This document shows positions 13,804 to 26,550 of a DNA stretch of 64,000 nucleotides, one piece after another (position 1 is the first letter of the stretch; the number at the start of each line of letters is the position of its first letter). Made by a program: the position numbers and the translations under genes. The notes below the pieces were generated by a model. That model had not been told where the DNA came from and ran no database searches. It was given only the letters and a program-made list of their open reading frames with translations. The stretch is from the NCBI GenBank assembly GCA_022605955.1, contig JAKCOZ010000005.1, positions 53,197,762 through 53,261,761 of the forward strand, in the 5' to 3' direction. This stretch comes from Rallus limicola (taxonomy: Eukaryota; Chordata; Aves; Gruiformes; Rallidae).

Positions 13804-16800
13804 GTCTTTTAAAGCTACTTGAACTACATATGGGGAGCAGCTATATTCTCCTGAGCATGAGACTTACTTGCTTAGGTGCTTTGTGAGATAGGAATAGACT
13901 TCTACGTAGTTTCTTTCTGCCTTTCCCATCCTTGTGCTGCAGAGATGCAGGTCTGAAGGGACAAATATGTAGTCTGCATCTGGCTCTGTGTGCCTTAAGC
14001 AAGGCCAAGGAAATCTGTGTGATATAGACTCCAAAAAGACCTGGCATGGGAAAAAGTGAGGAGAAAGAGGGTGCAAAGACAATTGTCCAGAGAGAGAAAG
14101 AGGAATCTGTATCCCTCTTAAAGAGTATGTTGTATTCATAATGCTTTACTTTGGACTGGTATCCTGGCTTCCAAACTCCTGTTGTAAATGGAATCTGTGC
14201 TGATGTGTGCCCTAGGAAAAATCTCAGGAAAATAAATAGGTGGTTTTCAGTGCTTTTTGCCCTGTGAATACAGACATCCTGCATTTTCCTTCTGAAAATG
14301 ATTGAGAGTTCAATAGTTCAAATGAATCATAGTGACACTCACAAATTATTTCTTTCAGCAATGTAAGATGAGCTTGACACAAGATATTAATTACTGAGAT
14401 GTATCTCTGTGTCAAACACATAATCATCAAAGAAATCTGATTCTGACAAGTGAAAAGGGAAACCACCATGTCTGAATGGCTCCCCTGAAAGCTGCCTCCT
14501 TTCAGGGGTGTTTTCTGGGTGTCACTTTCAGCCTGTGGCTCTCATAGAGTGCAGAGATTTCTGGTCCAAAATTCTTGATTATAAGGAAAGTTTAGTAAGA
14601 GAACAGCCCATCCCACCATCCTTTGTGGGAAGCAGTGGTAAAAGGCTGTTTGAGGGAGGGTCAAGGATCAGAGCCTCCTCACTGCACTGTAATGTGTATA
14701 GAGCAGCACAGCACTGTCTGTGTCATCCATTCTTTCATGAATCTGACTACTTCTCATGCTGATTGCTATAGTGTGCAATATGATGAATATTGTACAGGTC
14801 ACCTCTTGAGCTGCTGAGGAGGGAAGCAGAAAGAAGGAAGCTGGTTTCATTATGCTCAGTATCCTTAATCTGATGGAGCACTTCCATTAGCTATTTATTT
14901 TCGTTTTCCTTTTTGCACTCCCATGTCACTGGAGAGACAGCCAAGAGATCCTTAGATTATCTCCCAGTGAAGCTCATGTTACATCCTGTGAGCCATTAGC
15001 TTGCTGGACGCTGGAGGCCTGTGCTGTGCCATCACAGAGTGATTAATGTGGCTCTTGGACATATCCAGAGCCGAAATTGTAATGGAGAGGGGGAATCACA
15101 CAGAGCGATGCTCAGTCGCATTTGATCAATGCCAGGGAGAACTCTGGATGGCATCTCCTGCTCTCTGGCTCCACTAATTGACTATATGTGTTGATCTGAA
15201 GTTTTGGCAAGAATTTGATATGAGAAGTTATAAGGTAAATGTTTGCAATAGAGTTGCCATATATCCTGAACCCTAATGAGCTACCTGTGTGCCTTTCTGA
15301 CGTCTCTGGGTGGAAAGCCATAGTACATCTAATAAATAGATTGCTTTCCACAACTGCCTTCAAGTCTGCCTCCTTTAAATGAGCATGGACATGAAACACA
15401 GCTGTGAACCTATGCCACAATTTTTCATTTTAATTTGTGATTTTATTCAAAGTAATAGTCTTCCCAAAGCTGGCTTCATCACAGTTCAGAGGTATTCGAC
15501 AGAACATTAACTATTTCTAGTGGAACTCATCAGGATTTCAGCTTGCTCAGAGAGATCCTTGTTGCTGTTTTGCATTCAGGGCTAGCTGTGTGCTGCTCAG
15601 GCTCATTCTGCTTCCTCACAGATTCATATTTAAGTGGGGTCATCTTTCTCAGGAGGATGGCTAAGTTAACTTGCTGAAAAAGCAAAAAGCTTTATTTACA
15701 TAGACTGAAATTGCAAGTCTCTTTTGATCGTATTTACGTGGCTGTTACACCAGTGTGGACACCTGATTTATGGTGCTGCCTGATTTACAACTCTCTAAGA
15801 TCAGATGTAGCCTAAGAGTTTCTCGAATTAATGTGAGTGGAAACATAGCTGAAGAAAAGAAAATGGAAAGGAAAACACAGTGTAATGGTTGCTAATGAGA
15901 GGAGTAATTACGAGTAACTGGTGATTCAGTACACAACATGACAGCTAAAATAGCAATGTACAGATTTATGTCTCGGTGCAGCATAGGGTGGAGGAATGTA
16001 TCCACCTTCAGATGTGAATATGCCTTGTGCTACACCTAACACTGAACTTTTGCAGAATCACTTTGCTAAGATGAGGTCTAGGAAATTAGTTTCTCCTGTT
16101 GTGGGTCATGAACAACTTGTCAGTCGAATGCAAACCCTGTTCCTTTCAGGTTGCTAACCTGATGGGAGAAAAGAAAGCACTGGCACACTCTGGTTCTGAA
16201 GATATTGGCTCAAATGATTCATTGCCTGTGTGATTGTTACTTTCTATGTTTATTAAGATTACAGTGAGTTGGCACCAAAACCATGAAGTCAGGAATCCCA
16301 TATTTGGCAAATAAATACACTTTCACATCTACCTAAAAAAAAATAATTCTGCAAATATGCTTTTCAATGAGAACAGATGGTTCCATCATTTCCACTTCTG
16401 CAGAATGTTTTGGTTTGGTAGGATACAGACATTATCTCTGGTTTTTTTCTTAAACTTTAGCTTTATGTCATTTTTTGCTGCTATCACATCTGTGGGTGCA
16501 TTAGAACCCAACTCTGTGACTGCAAGGAATAGAAAGTGGCTTTACCAATTATTTTCATAATTACTTAAAATACTTAGAGTTTTCATTTCAACTTGCAAAG
16601 AAATAGCAAAATATCCTCTGCCTAGAAATTCTCATCAGCTCTCATTTTAAAGCTATGGGCCAAGGGACTCAATTTAAAGCACAGGATAAATAACTTGCAT
16701 GCAATGCCTACACTGAAAGAAGATGAATTGCATGTGCTTCCTTCTCTTATTTGTCTTTGTCTTAAAGACCATCTTGTTTGATGGACAACCAAGCAAGGGC

Positions 16801-19775
16801 TGAAATGTGCTTTAGAAAGATTTAAGTAGGGGTTTTTTTGGTCTTCTTCCTGACCAGTGGGATTTAACTTGCAATGTTTAGCCCAGAACTATACACTCCA
16901 TTTGGTACAACTTTAAGAGCACAATAATTACAGGAATAAATCACCAATATCTGTTCCGTGTTTGTGGCAACAAAGATTATAAAGCACTAGAGAGCTGCAA
17001 GCACTAGCAGCTAGAGAAGATGGTAAATAGTTTGTCTCTAAAGTTACCTCCCTAAGGAAGAGAGTTAATTATGATAATAATATTCTTATTCTTTAGTTTC
17101 TTTGGGGACCAGAACTTTGGAAATGGCTCTGAGCAGTGGTATAGACAAACAAATCTAGAAATGCCCCCAAATATAATAACTGCAGTGTTCAAAGCATCAC
17201 AGTCCAGAGAGAAGACCATGGAAGATATTTTTCCTCCTTTGTCAGGGACATTTGGATCTTAATGTTGAAAAATATTCCAACTTTTGCTTCATCTGGAAGT
17301 TAGGGGAGGTTAAAATGCCCAGAAGTTATGTCTGCTATGTAGTGTCATTTTTAGGCACTCTGTCCTCCTGAAGCAGTTGCAGCTAGCCCAAATTCACAGC
17401 TCAGTTAATTTAGTTTGGATTGATTTATGTGGAATGCAGAAACCTGCAAGTGGGACCCTCTTGCTGCCTCTCCTCACCTTGTCCCAGACATGAACATGGC
17501 AATACTCAGTAATTCAGCAACGTGCATTTGTGAATGCTGCTTTCCAGTTGTAGCTCCATGCAGTACATTACTGAAGAGCCCTGCAGAAAAATTTCTGTTG
17601 TGTATACAGATGCCCAACTTTTGGGGTTTTTTTGGCTTGACATAGACTAAAGCAAGCAGGAGCTCAGCTACTCCAGAGAGGTAAATTTGTCACAGACAGT
17701 TGTTGAGATTAAATGCATCACTTCATTGCCCCTGAAGGTTTTTGGAAGTGTTCCACATAGCCCTCACTTCTTGGAGGAGTCCTCACAGAAGGAACCACCA
17801 CAGCTCCTTCCAGCACTAGCCAAGAATTGAGGGTCAGGGAAGGAAGAGTACTAGCTGATAAGGCACAACTAATCATCCATGAGATACCTGGAGGGTTTTT
17901 AGACAGTCCCTGAGCATAAGAATTAAGTTTCTGTAGTCTTCAGTTGACTTACACAGAATGAGGAGTGCAGTGGGCCTATTGGTATCGATTTAGACTAGCT
18001 TGTCAAGGAGAAGGCTTGTTTACCCAGGTAAGACTGCATAGTATCCAGGTCTCTCTCATTTCATAAATGAGAGCAAGTGCCTAACATTTGTATCACTGTG
18101 CTGACTGTTCTCATTCTGTGATGATTTCCCATACTGAAAGGCAAACAGGAAGCAGAACATATTCTATTCTCCAAAATTTGGAATACAGCTTCCAAACTGT
18201 TTAAATTTGGAACCACTCAAATGCTAAAAAGACATCAAAACCAATATAAAATATTTTATAAATATACTTCAATACAAGTCATTCATTTTTACTTTGATTA
18301 AAGTAAGAACAAATGTCTTGTGACATTTTCAACCAAAATGGGACAACCTCAATAAGTCATTTACCTTTTTTCTATCTAATAATAGTTTGAAAACAGGATC
18401 TGGAGAAGCCTTTCAGTCTCAATGAAACTACAAGGAAAATCTCTTCTGGCTAAAATATTTCAACCAGCTCTGGAATTGAAAACATCCTGGGTTAACATTT
18501 ATTTTACAGACAGTCATATCTATTTCCCAGCAAGACCACCTGGCTGGTGAATACCAGGGGATAAAACCAACATATACAAGTCTCAGGATAAAGGTTTCTG
18601 TCACAAATAAATCAGTGTCCCAGCAGTACATAAATGGAAACTGGGAGAGGAGAGACTGTAAGGCTGTGATCATGTGAATTTATTAGAATTCAGGTCACGT
18701 TGATGTATGAAAAATGTTGTCAGGGAACAATAATTCACTTTACTTTGGCCTGGCTAGACTAGGAAATACAGCATCTTGCCTGAGTTTTCAGAGCTGGTAT
18801 TTCATACGTATGGGAAATGTGAAATTCACTATTATCAGTAAGGAATAAAGCTGTAGGGCAAAGGAAATCAGAGGCTTATGTGAAACTTTCAGTGACTAGT
18901 GACACTGTATTGTTAATGGAATCCTGTTTTTGGAAGGGTAATCAAGAGACTATGTCTCTTTGGTGTCTCATCAAAACTGGACACCCAAAAAGTGAGGAAC
19001 ACATCCTAACTTGGTAAGGCTTAGTGGTTAATTCTAGACTTTCTCTGGAAGAGATGGAGGTACCAGTACTTCTCTGGACAAGATGAGATCACATATTTGT
19101 AAGTAATGTGTATTTTTAAGTAATTCAACAGTTTTGAACACTGGTTTACAAAACCAATATTCAAGCCCATAACAGAAATTATGATCTTTTTATTGGACTT
19201 TTTTAGCATCCTTGTTTCCTGTTTTCAGACATTTTATTCTAAGAACCTTTCTTTATTGCCCAGAAGTGGGCTTCAACAAGGTTATTAGCATGGTGTCAAG
19301 TGACATCAAGTGGTCATCTGAAGAAATCTGTAGCTTCTTTCTTTCAAACCAGTGGTCTTACACTGCTTTGCCGACCCCCAAGGGCTGAGGTGCACAGAAA
19401 CATAGTAAGAGCTCAGCACTGATCCTTGCTACTGTATTAAAACCAAACCTTCCTAATGTGTCCACTCTGTGAATGCACTTTGTGCAGTATGTGAAAAACT
19501 TTAGTCTTCCCATGATTCCACTCAGCCAATATTTGGAAACTCAACTCTTGATATTACCCAGGATTTCACTACTTCCTCCATCAGCTACATCTGTTCGTAT
19601 CAGCCAATACACTTCTAAATATATTGAAAGAGAGCTTGCTTCAATAAGCTTCATATTCTAACCTTAACAAATCCATGGTCCTGATCATCTGTTCATTTCA
19701 CAAGCATCTGAGAACTTTTGTAAAATGGAGGTGGGCTGTGTTCCAGGGAAATGAATGAAACGATGGGTTTATTAG
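13804..19775. other. non-coding unique DNA, no gene recognised
   Basis: About 6 kb without a recognisable exon, RNA gene or mobile element. The longest open frames are short, unsupported and overlap each other. AT-rich composition. Confidence 0.55.
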
Positions 19776-19881
19776 ATGAGCAACCTGCTCTAGGAGACCC
19801 TGCTTGAGCATGGAGGGGAGACAAGATGATCTCTAGGGATCCCTTCCAACCTCACCCATTCTGCGAGCCTGTGATTCGATA
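19776..19881 (+). mobile_element. CR1 LINE 3' end
   Basis: 'gagcaacctgctctagga...gatgatctctagggatcccttccaacctc' followed by 'attctgcgagcctgtgattcgat' is the plus-strand CR1 terminus. Only about 105 bp remains, so it is strongly 5'-truncated. Confidence 0.88.
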
Positions 19882-22800
19882 CAGTTGTAACAAGCTTGAA
19901 ATACTTGTTTTAAAAACACTTTTCTGTGTGGGTTTGCTGGCTTGCATTTTTTTTCCTCAGAAAGTTCCGATCTGCTAAAATTTAATTTTCCATGTAAAAG
20001 CAGACTTTCAAAAGCTGTATTTCCCAGAGTTGCTGTGTGAAAACCTTCCACATCCATAACAATATGCTCAGTTCAAGGGACAGACACACCAGTACTCGAA
20101 AACTTGCTGTCTAGACTAGTTCTTGATTCCTACCAGGTCTGATGTATTACTAACTGGATTCTGTGCATGTTTTTCAGGGAGATTGAGGACAAATAAAGTG
20201 TTACGAATTCAGCTCAGTTATTCTTTATGCAGGTTGTTGCTGTCTCAAAGTCTCAGAGTTCTAATGACAATTAATTACAGCAATTAAAAAAAAAAATCAT
20301 CTCTACTTTTGACAAGTACTTCAGGTTTAATAAACCTAGTAACTAGAGTAATGTCATCCCATCCATTTCTTTGAGTTCCCTTGTTATGCTCTGGAGGGAT
20401 TACACAGCTTTGGTCTTTTTTCAGCTGTTAAAGTTGTATTGATAGATATGTAATAGTACAGAAGTGAACAGCCTACTCTAAGTGTGGTTAAGAAGTTGTG
20501 AATTGAGATTGCTTTTAGCACCTGTTGCATTTCTGATCTGCTGAGAAGTGATTTGTTTTTTCCTCAGCATTTCAATTAAGGCATGTTGAAATAATTTGAG
20601 GTGTAACTGTTAGACATGACACACTTCTCTATCTTTAGAACTAAAAAAAAAAAGATAAGAGCTAGCTTGTCTAGGAAGTAAGAATATTGACATATTCAGG
20701 CAGTGTTTCTTACTCTATAATGTTAATTTCTACCAAAGATTCCCTGTGTGTCTGATAATTTAAAAGAAAAGAAGATAGAACATTCCTGCCACCTTGGAAA
20801 AAAATAACTACAGTGTTTAATGCTCTGTGGTGACAGGATGGCCCCAGGCCCACCCAAGAAACATATTCTTCTGTGGTACTACAGGACCTCACTTTCAGAC
20901 CATGCAAGAGGGATCTGCCAGTGTAGGGGGCAAGAGAGAAGCCCTAATACTCATACAATATGTCAGGACAGAGTCTGTTCCCATCGTACTTAAGGTACCT
21001 CTTAAAGGGTACCATCATATAGTGATGCTGAAGACCATCAAGATATGAAGGAACCAGTTTTATCCTTTAGAGCTATCCATATAGATATCTCTACATATCT
21101 CTAGATATCTAACTATTTTACAGTTCCTGTTCTTGCTACAGATGAAAAAAGCTCTGAGAAATGGTGTTGCTATATATAAAAGAAAAAATGGCCAGAGAAC
21201 GCAGGCCGCATCCTGTTACTGCCTTGTCCTGCAAGTGTATGCAAGGTGTGGCTCTGAACAGAGCGGGCATTTCCAGAGTCACTGACCTGCCTGATTTCTA
21301 GATGCTTAGCCATTTTTTGGAAGGAGTGAGAAGTCCAGTATTGGAAAGAGTAGTTTTGGTGTTGGGCAGAAGAAGAAATGTCAGGAGGTAGCTGGAAGAG
21401 GTTAACAGCATGAATCTTCTCTTGAGCACAACTTTTCTGAGTTGTAATTTTGGACTTCAGGCTAATTTTGCATTTGTTTCCTACTCTGTTCATCCTCTCC
21501 TGTAGCAATGAACCAACTTTAAACACTACTGGAGAAAGCAGCAAATTCACTTCAGCAAAGCTCCTCTGTTATACCAAACATGAGGATTTGGCTCAGACCT
21601 TCAAAATAGGCTTTCAGATGTCCATACGTTTACTGTAACTTATCCCACTTCAACCTGGGTAACCAGCTACTGAATCCAAACTCTAAAAAGCTCCAGCAAT
21701 GCTTCCTGTCCCAGTGTATCATGTAAAATAGTATCTGTATCAGTAATTGATCAAACACTCAACATGTCACTTTACCATTTTTACAGTCAGCATCCTGTGC
21801 ATTTTACCTTCCTATCTTGAATTTCTTTCAGGCATCTCAATCTCTTTAAAACCTTTGTTTTTACAGGAGCAGTAGTGCTTTTCCCAACAGGTGAAACTAT
21901 TTCCATTCCAAGTATTAGGTAGGCAGCTAATAACTACTTGCTATAAATCAAATGACCTAGTACTTTCTGGAAAGAATGGGAACTTTTCTATCGGTGGGAA
22001 TGTGTCAGTATTTTAATTAAATGCAGAATAATATTTGTTACATTGAACAATGAAAGTAGAAGAGGTTTATGTTTTATCCAAATAAATGAGCAAACAGTCC
22101 AAATCCTGAGAGCAGCAGAATGAAATGGAATTAAGCTGCCTATGATGGTCCCGTCCCCCCCAAATAATAATTCCTGGCCTCTGTATCACAGGTGCTTCTG
22201 TTTTTCAATTTATTTCCTAATTACCTTTTCCTTTCAGAGATTTTTCTCTGACTTCAAGTGCCATAATTTATCTATCTCTTTTCCTTCCTTTCTAAAAGTT
22301 ACCTTAGACTCAGTTAGAAATGAAAGTGGGGGAGCAAGCCGGAGCACTGATTGAAATGGAAAATGGCTTCACTCTATTAAGGTCCAAAATAACAAATGGA
22401 AAAGTTTCCAAAAGGTAAAGAAAAAAATAAAAATAGAGCCACGTGTACAAAATGCCATCCAACTACCCTTCAGTTGAGTCCATTTTGTCCTATACTTTAA
22501 ACTGCTTCCACAGGCGTCACCTTGGCAAGTGCAGGGGCTTTTAACATGCTTGGAAGGCACAACAGGGTGTATGATGAAGCACTACTGCATGGGAATGGTG
22601 AGATGCCTGAGAAGGGAGATCTAGGCTCTGTGATTTGGCATGTGGATAGATGGGGTTTGTAGGCAGAGGATCCACAGCCAGGAATTCATACCTTCAAGTG
22701 GAGTTGTATAGTGGCTTTACGCTATGCCACCACCCTGTGAATAGGCTTTGCTCTCCAGCATCACAGGGTTGCTCTGTGTTTTCTGAGTGGTCCAACCACA

Positions 22801-25800
22801 CAGCAATTCCCTACCTTTTGCCAGGCTTCTAGGGAATATCTGTGCTGTTAAATGAAAGACCAGGAAACTGCTTAAGGGCTGGATCTCTATCATCCACTCT
22901 GCTTAGCTGTTAACTCACTCTCCAACTTTGTTGTGGACCTCTCAAACTCATTTCTAGAAAAAATAGGGATAGAAAGGGCAAAGTGTAAGCAAAGTAGATG
23001 TAAGCCAACTGGTCCCACTTGCTCAAGGTGTCTGAGGCTGTTCCCTTTAGCAGCACACAGGCTTGGCATAAGCAGCTTTCTGGAGGAATTTCCTGGTTGG
23101 TATATCCCAAATCATAAGCTTGCAGGTCTTTAGGGTAGAAAATTATTGATGAGGCACTGAGTTTGGGATCTTTGTTCATTCAGAGGCTTCAGAGAGACAT
23201 GGGACATTCAAAGGGCCTGAACTCTTTGGAATGAGTGGGAGAATTTCCCTGGTTCCAGGGGCCCTGTATCTGACCACAGTCACAGAACAGTTCTGGGGAC
23301 CCCGTGGAGACCAGAGGTAGACTTCTAGGAAGGTGCTCACAGGGTTTCTCTACATCAGCAATAACCTGCACATTGCCTGACAGTTCTGACCAGTTGGAGG
23401 AAAGCAGAGTTTTTGAGCAGTCCGTCATAATGTGTTAGTGCCTCTGCTGTCCTGTTTGTATCCCATAGGCACTGTGCTCTATTGAGATGTATTTTTACTA
23501 ACAAAATGTGAAAGCCTATTAGGAATGACTTTTGTGTCTTTATCAGCAAAAACACAGATTTAATCTGATATGAAAACTACTAATCCATTAGGACTTGGAC
23601 ATTTCATTAACATGGAGAGAAGCTTTTATTGCCTGTTCAACCTCATAAACTTGTCTGCAACTGGGAGGAAATGGCATGTAGTTTGAAATCCCAGAGTTGG
23701 GTAGTACATGTGCTCAGGTGCCATGTCAATCTCTCTTGCCCCAGGGAATGCTTGTAGCACTGTACTAAGCCTACACTTAAAGGTCGAACGAGGAGAGACT
23801 CCTTCTCCTCATGCTGCAGCCAGCAGCTTTGCCTCTGCAATCACTGTCAGATGTGTTGCTTGGGAAAGTACTACTTGAGTAGGAATAGATACTGAGTTAC
23901 TGGCCAGTTACGCTGTCCCTGTGAGACTCTGACATCAAGGAAGCAGAGAAAGGAAAAGAAAAGTAATTTATTAAGAGTCACAGGTGAAGACTTGGCTGGA
24001 CTTTCCACCAAACAACATCAGTTCCTGCCATAGACAGATGAAATAATCATTTCCACTGGAGGAAGTCTTGTGCCTTTTCTTCCCACTGCCGCTCTGTGCT
24101 GTCCCAACCGTGCTCTGCTCACAGTCCGTTTGGCTCTGTATCACCCCCACCAGTGCTCTGCCTCCCTGCCTTCTCCTTTCCCCTTCTCCTCTCTCTGCCT
24201 CTATATATGCCTAAGTGGTCTTTCCTATGCCCATTTTTTTCATAGTGTTTTTCTGTGTTGGCTCTTCATAAGCGGTGAACAGCACAGATTTGAGTCTTCA
24301 ATGAGGTCATTTCTTCAAAGTGCTCCTGGAGTGGACAAAGACATTTAGGGATTACTCTACTTCTAGAAAGAAAAGTTCAGTCTACTCTTTTTTACCCCCC
24401 GGGTCTTTATTTCATTCAGTAGGCAAGACTATACATAGGCTATTACTGTCACAAACATGGTCTACATCTACTGCAGAAAGGTTTATGAGTAGTATTGGTT
24501 GAAAATGGAACAAACTTGCTGCATCTTCTGTCACTACTACTTGGAACATCACTTACAGGATGGCAGGGGAATTCTGATGAATGTTAATGCAATCCCACCC
24601 CATCAAAATATTGATGCTTTATTCAACCTCAAGGCTGGAATAGGGTTATTCAGAGCACCTAACATTAGGGCCTTAAATCTGAAGGGCAGTTCCCTGTATT
24701 CCTGATGTTCTTATATTCCCAGTGGAGGGAGACTGTGTCCACTAAAGTGTGATTCAGTGTGGTGACACTGCCTCTTCAGACCTGCCTCTCCACTTACTAG
24801 CAGAATACAAAGCGAGGGTCTTCTGTTGTCCCTCTGCCTCTCAGCTGCTTGCCTCTTAAATTGTACCTTTAACTTATCTCCTGAGCAATCTGATAGCAGA
24901 AATATGTCATTGAAATAGAACTCAGTAGCCGTACACAACAAAACATGTTCCTGATCCGCAAGTAAGGGATTCATTAGAAGAAAAACAAAATCATCAGTGC
25001 ATTTATTTGACCACTTCAGCTGTTACACAATAACTATTTGCAAATCCAGGGTTATGTCTCACAGCTGGCGCAGCCTGGCTTAGATAAATATAAAACTTGC
25101 TGTAAGGGAATAGCTCATAATTGGGTTATGCACTGTGTTTTAATTAGATTTACGTAAATGCATACAATGCATTGCAGAAATCAATAGCTTGAAGAGCTTC
25201 TTTGGTTTTACTGTTTAATTCAGCAACATCAAGTCAGCTGAATGTAATAGCATGCTTACATTTACCCCAACCCTCTAGAAATGACACTCTTAACACGACT
25301 GATGTTGGAAATGTGCTGTGCTGCATGATGAGCTCCACTGAGCAGGTCCGTGGCACGATGCTCCCTTTTATCAGCGTGGTCACTTGGAGATTGGGCACCT
25401 GCAGGCAGTACCTGTCCAGTGAAAGGAAGGATGTACAAAGTATTTCAATCTAGGAAGAATTTCAGAATTAAACAAAAGCTGTGCTGTCCAAAACAGGACA
25501 GGTGAATAGTAATTAATCTGACTCAGTAGGCTGAATTCAGCTTATCAGTTACTGGAGTTAAAGTATTTACCATCTCTGCAAATGGGAGCAGCCATAGACA
25601 GTGAAGTGAGGTCGTTTTGTTATGACTAGAAGTAAAAGCCTACGAGCTACACATATCATGTTTCATAGAAATGGTGCGCTGATCTTAAGAAAAAAAATAA
25701 TTGTTTCTTTAATTATTTCAACTGAGAAATTGAAACGGGTAGAAATAATTGCTTTATTATTTACTGATAACGACTTTCTTGTCTGTATTCTTCAACTGAT

Positions 25801-26011
25801 AGGAAAGGGTAGAAAAAACCCTGTACTATCAGCCATTTCTTAAAAGAGACATTCATTTGCAATGTGAGATAGATTCAAAATACTCTGAGGGTCTCAAATA
25901 GCTCTGTATTGCTTATTTAGGGAAAAATGTGGTAGTTTTGGGGCTGTTTTATCTGTTTTGTTTTCTACCTCAATGTGGCCTGATTGGCACCACTGCTTTT
26001 CTATGCCTGAA
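19882..26011. other. non-coding unique DNA, no gene recognised
   Basis: No exon, RNA gene or repeat family was recognised. A clustered ATATC/GATATCT pattern at about 21070-21112 is simple AT-rich sequence, and A-runs lie at 20286 and 20643. Confidence 0.55.
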
Positions 26012-26550
26012 TGTCATGGTTTTGCCCCAGTAGGCAGCTAGGCATCCCGGGACAATGGGGTACAGAATTGGAAGAGTAAAAGTGAGAAACTCGTGGGTTG
26101 AGATAATAAAGATAGTTTAATAGGCAAAGCAAACCCAGGAATTCATTGCCCACTTCCCATGGGAAGACAGGTGTTCAGCCATCCCCAGGAAAGCAGGGCT
26201 CCATCACAGCGATGTGGGAAGACAAACACCATCACTCCCAACTTTTCCCTTTCCTCCTTCTTCTCCCCAGCTTTATAGGATGAGCATAACGCCATATGGT
26301 ATGGGATATCCCTTGGGTCAGTTGGGGACAGCTGCGTCCCCTCCCAACTACTTGTGCACGTTGTCCTTGTCCAGTTATCCTACCAGTAGGGCAGTGTGAT
26401 AAGAAGAAAAGGCCATGTCTCTGTGTAAGCACTGCTCAGCAGCTACAAAACCACCTCTGTGTTATCAAAGCTGCTTTCAGCACAAATCTAAAACATAGTC
26501 CCATACTGGGTACTATGAAGAAAGTTAACTATCAATCACAGACAAAAGCA
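26012..26550 (-). mobile_element. solitary avian ERV LTR, minus orientation
   Basis: Read on the minus strand it starts TGCTTTTGTC at 26550 and ends AACCATGACA at 26012. It carries the same ordered blocks as the LTR at 32452-33009: 'catagtacccagtatgg', 'gatatcccataccatatgg', a TATA-like 'cctataaagctggggag', and 'cctattaaac' before the 'tctcaacccacgag' block. The two are clearly members of one subfamily. No internal retroviral sequence is attached. Open frames here are LTR sequence, not genes. Confidence 0.92.
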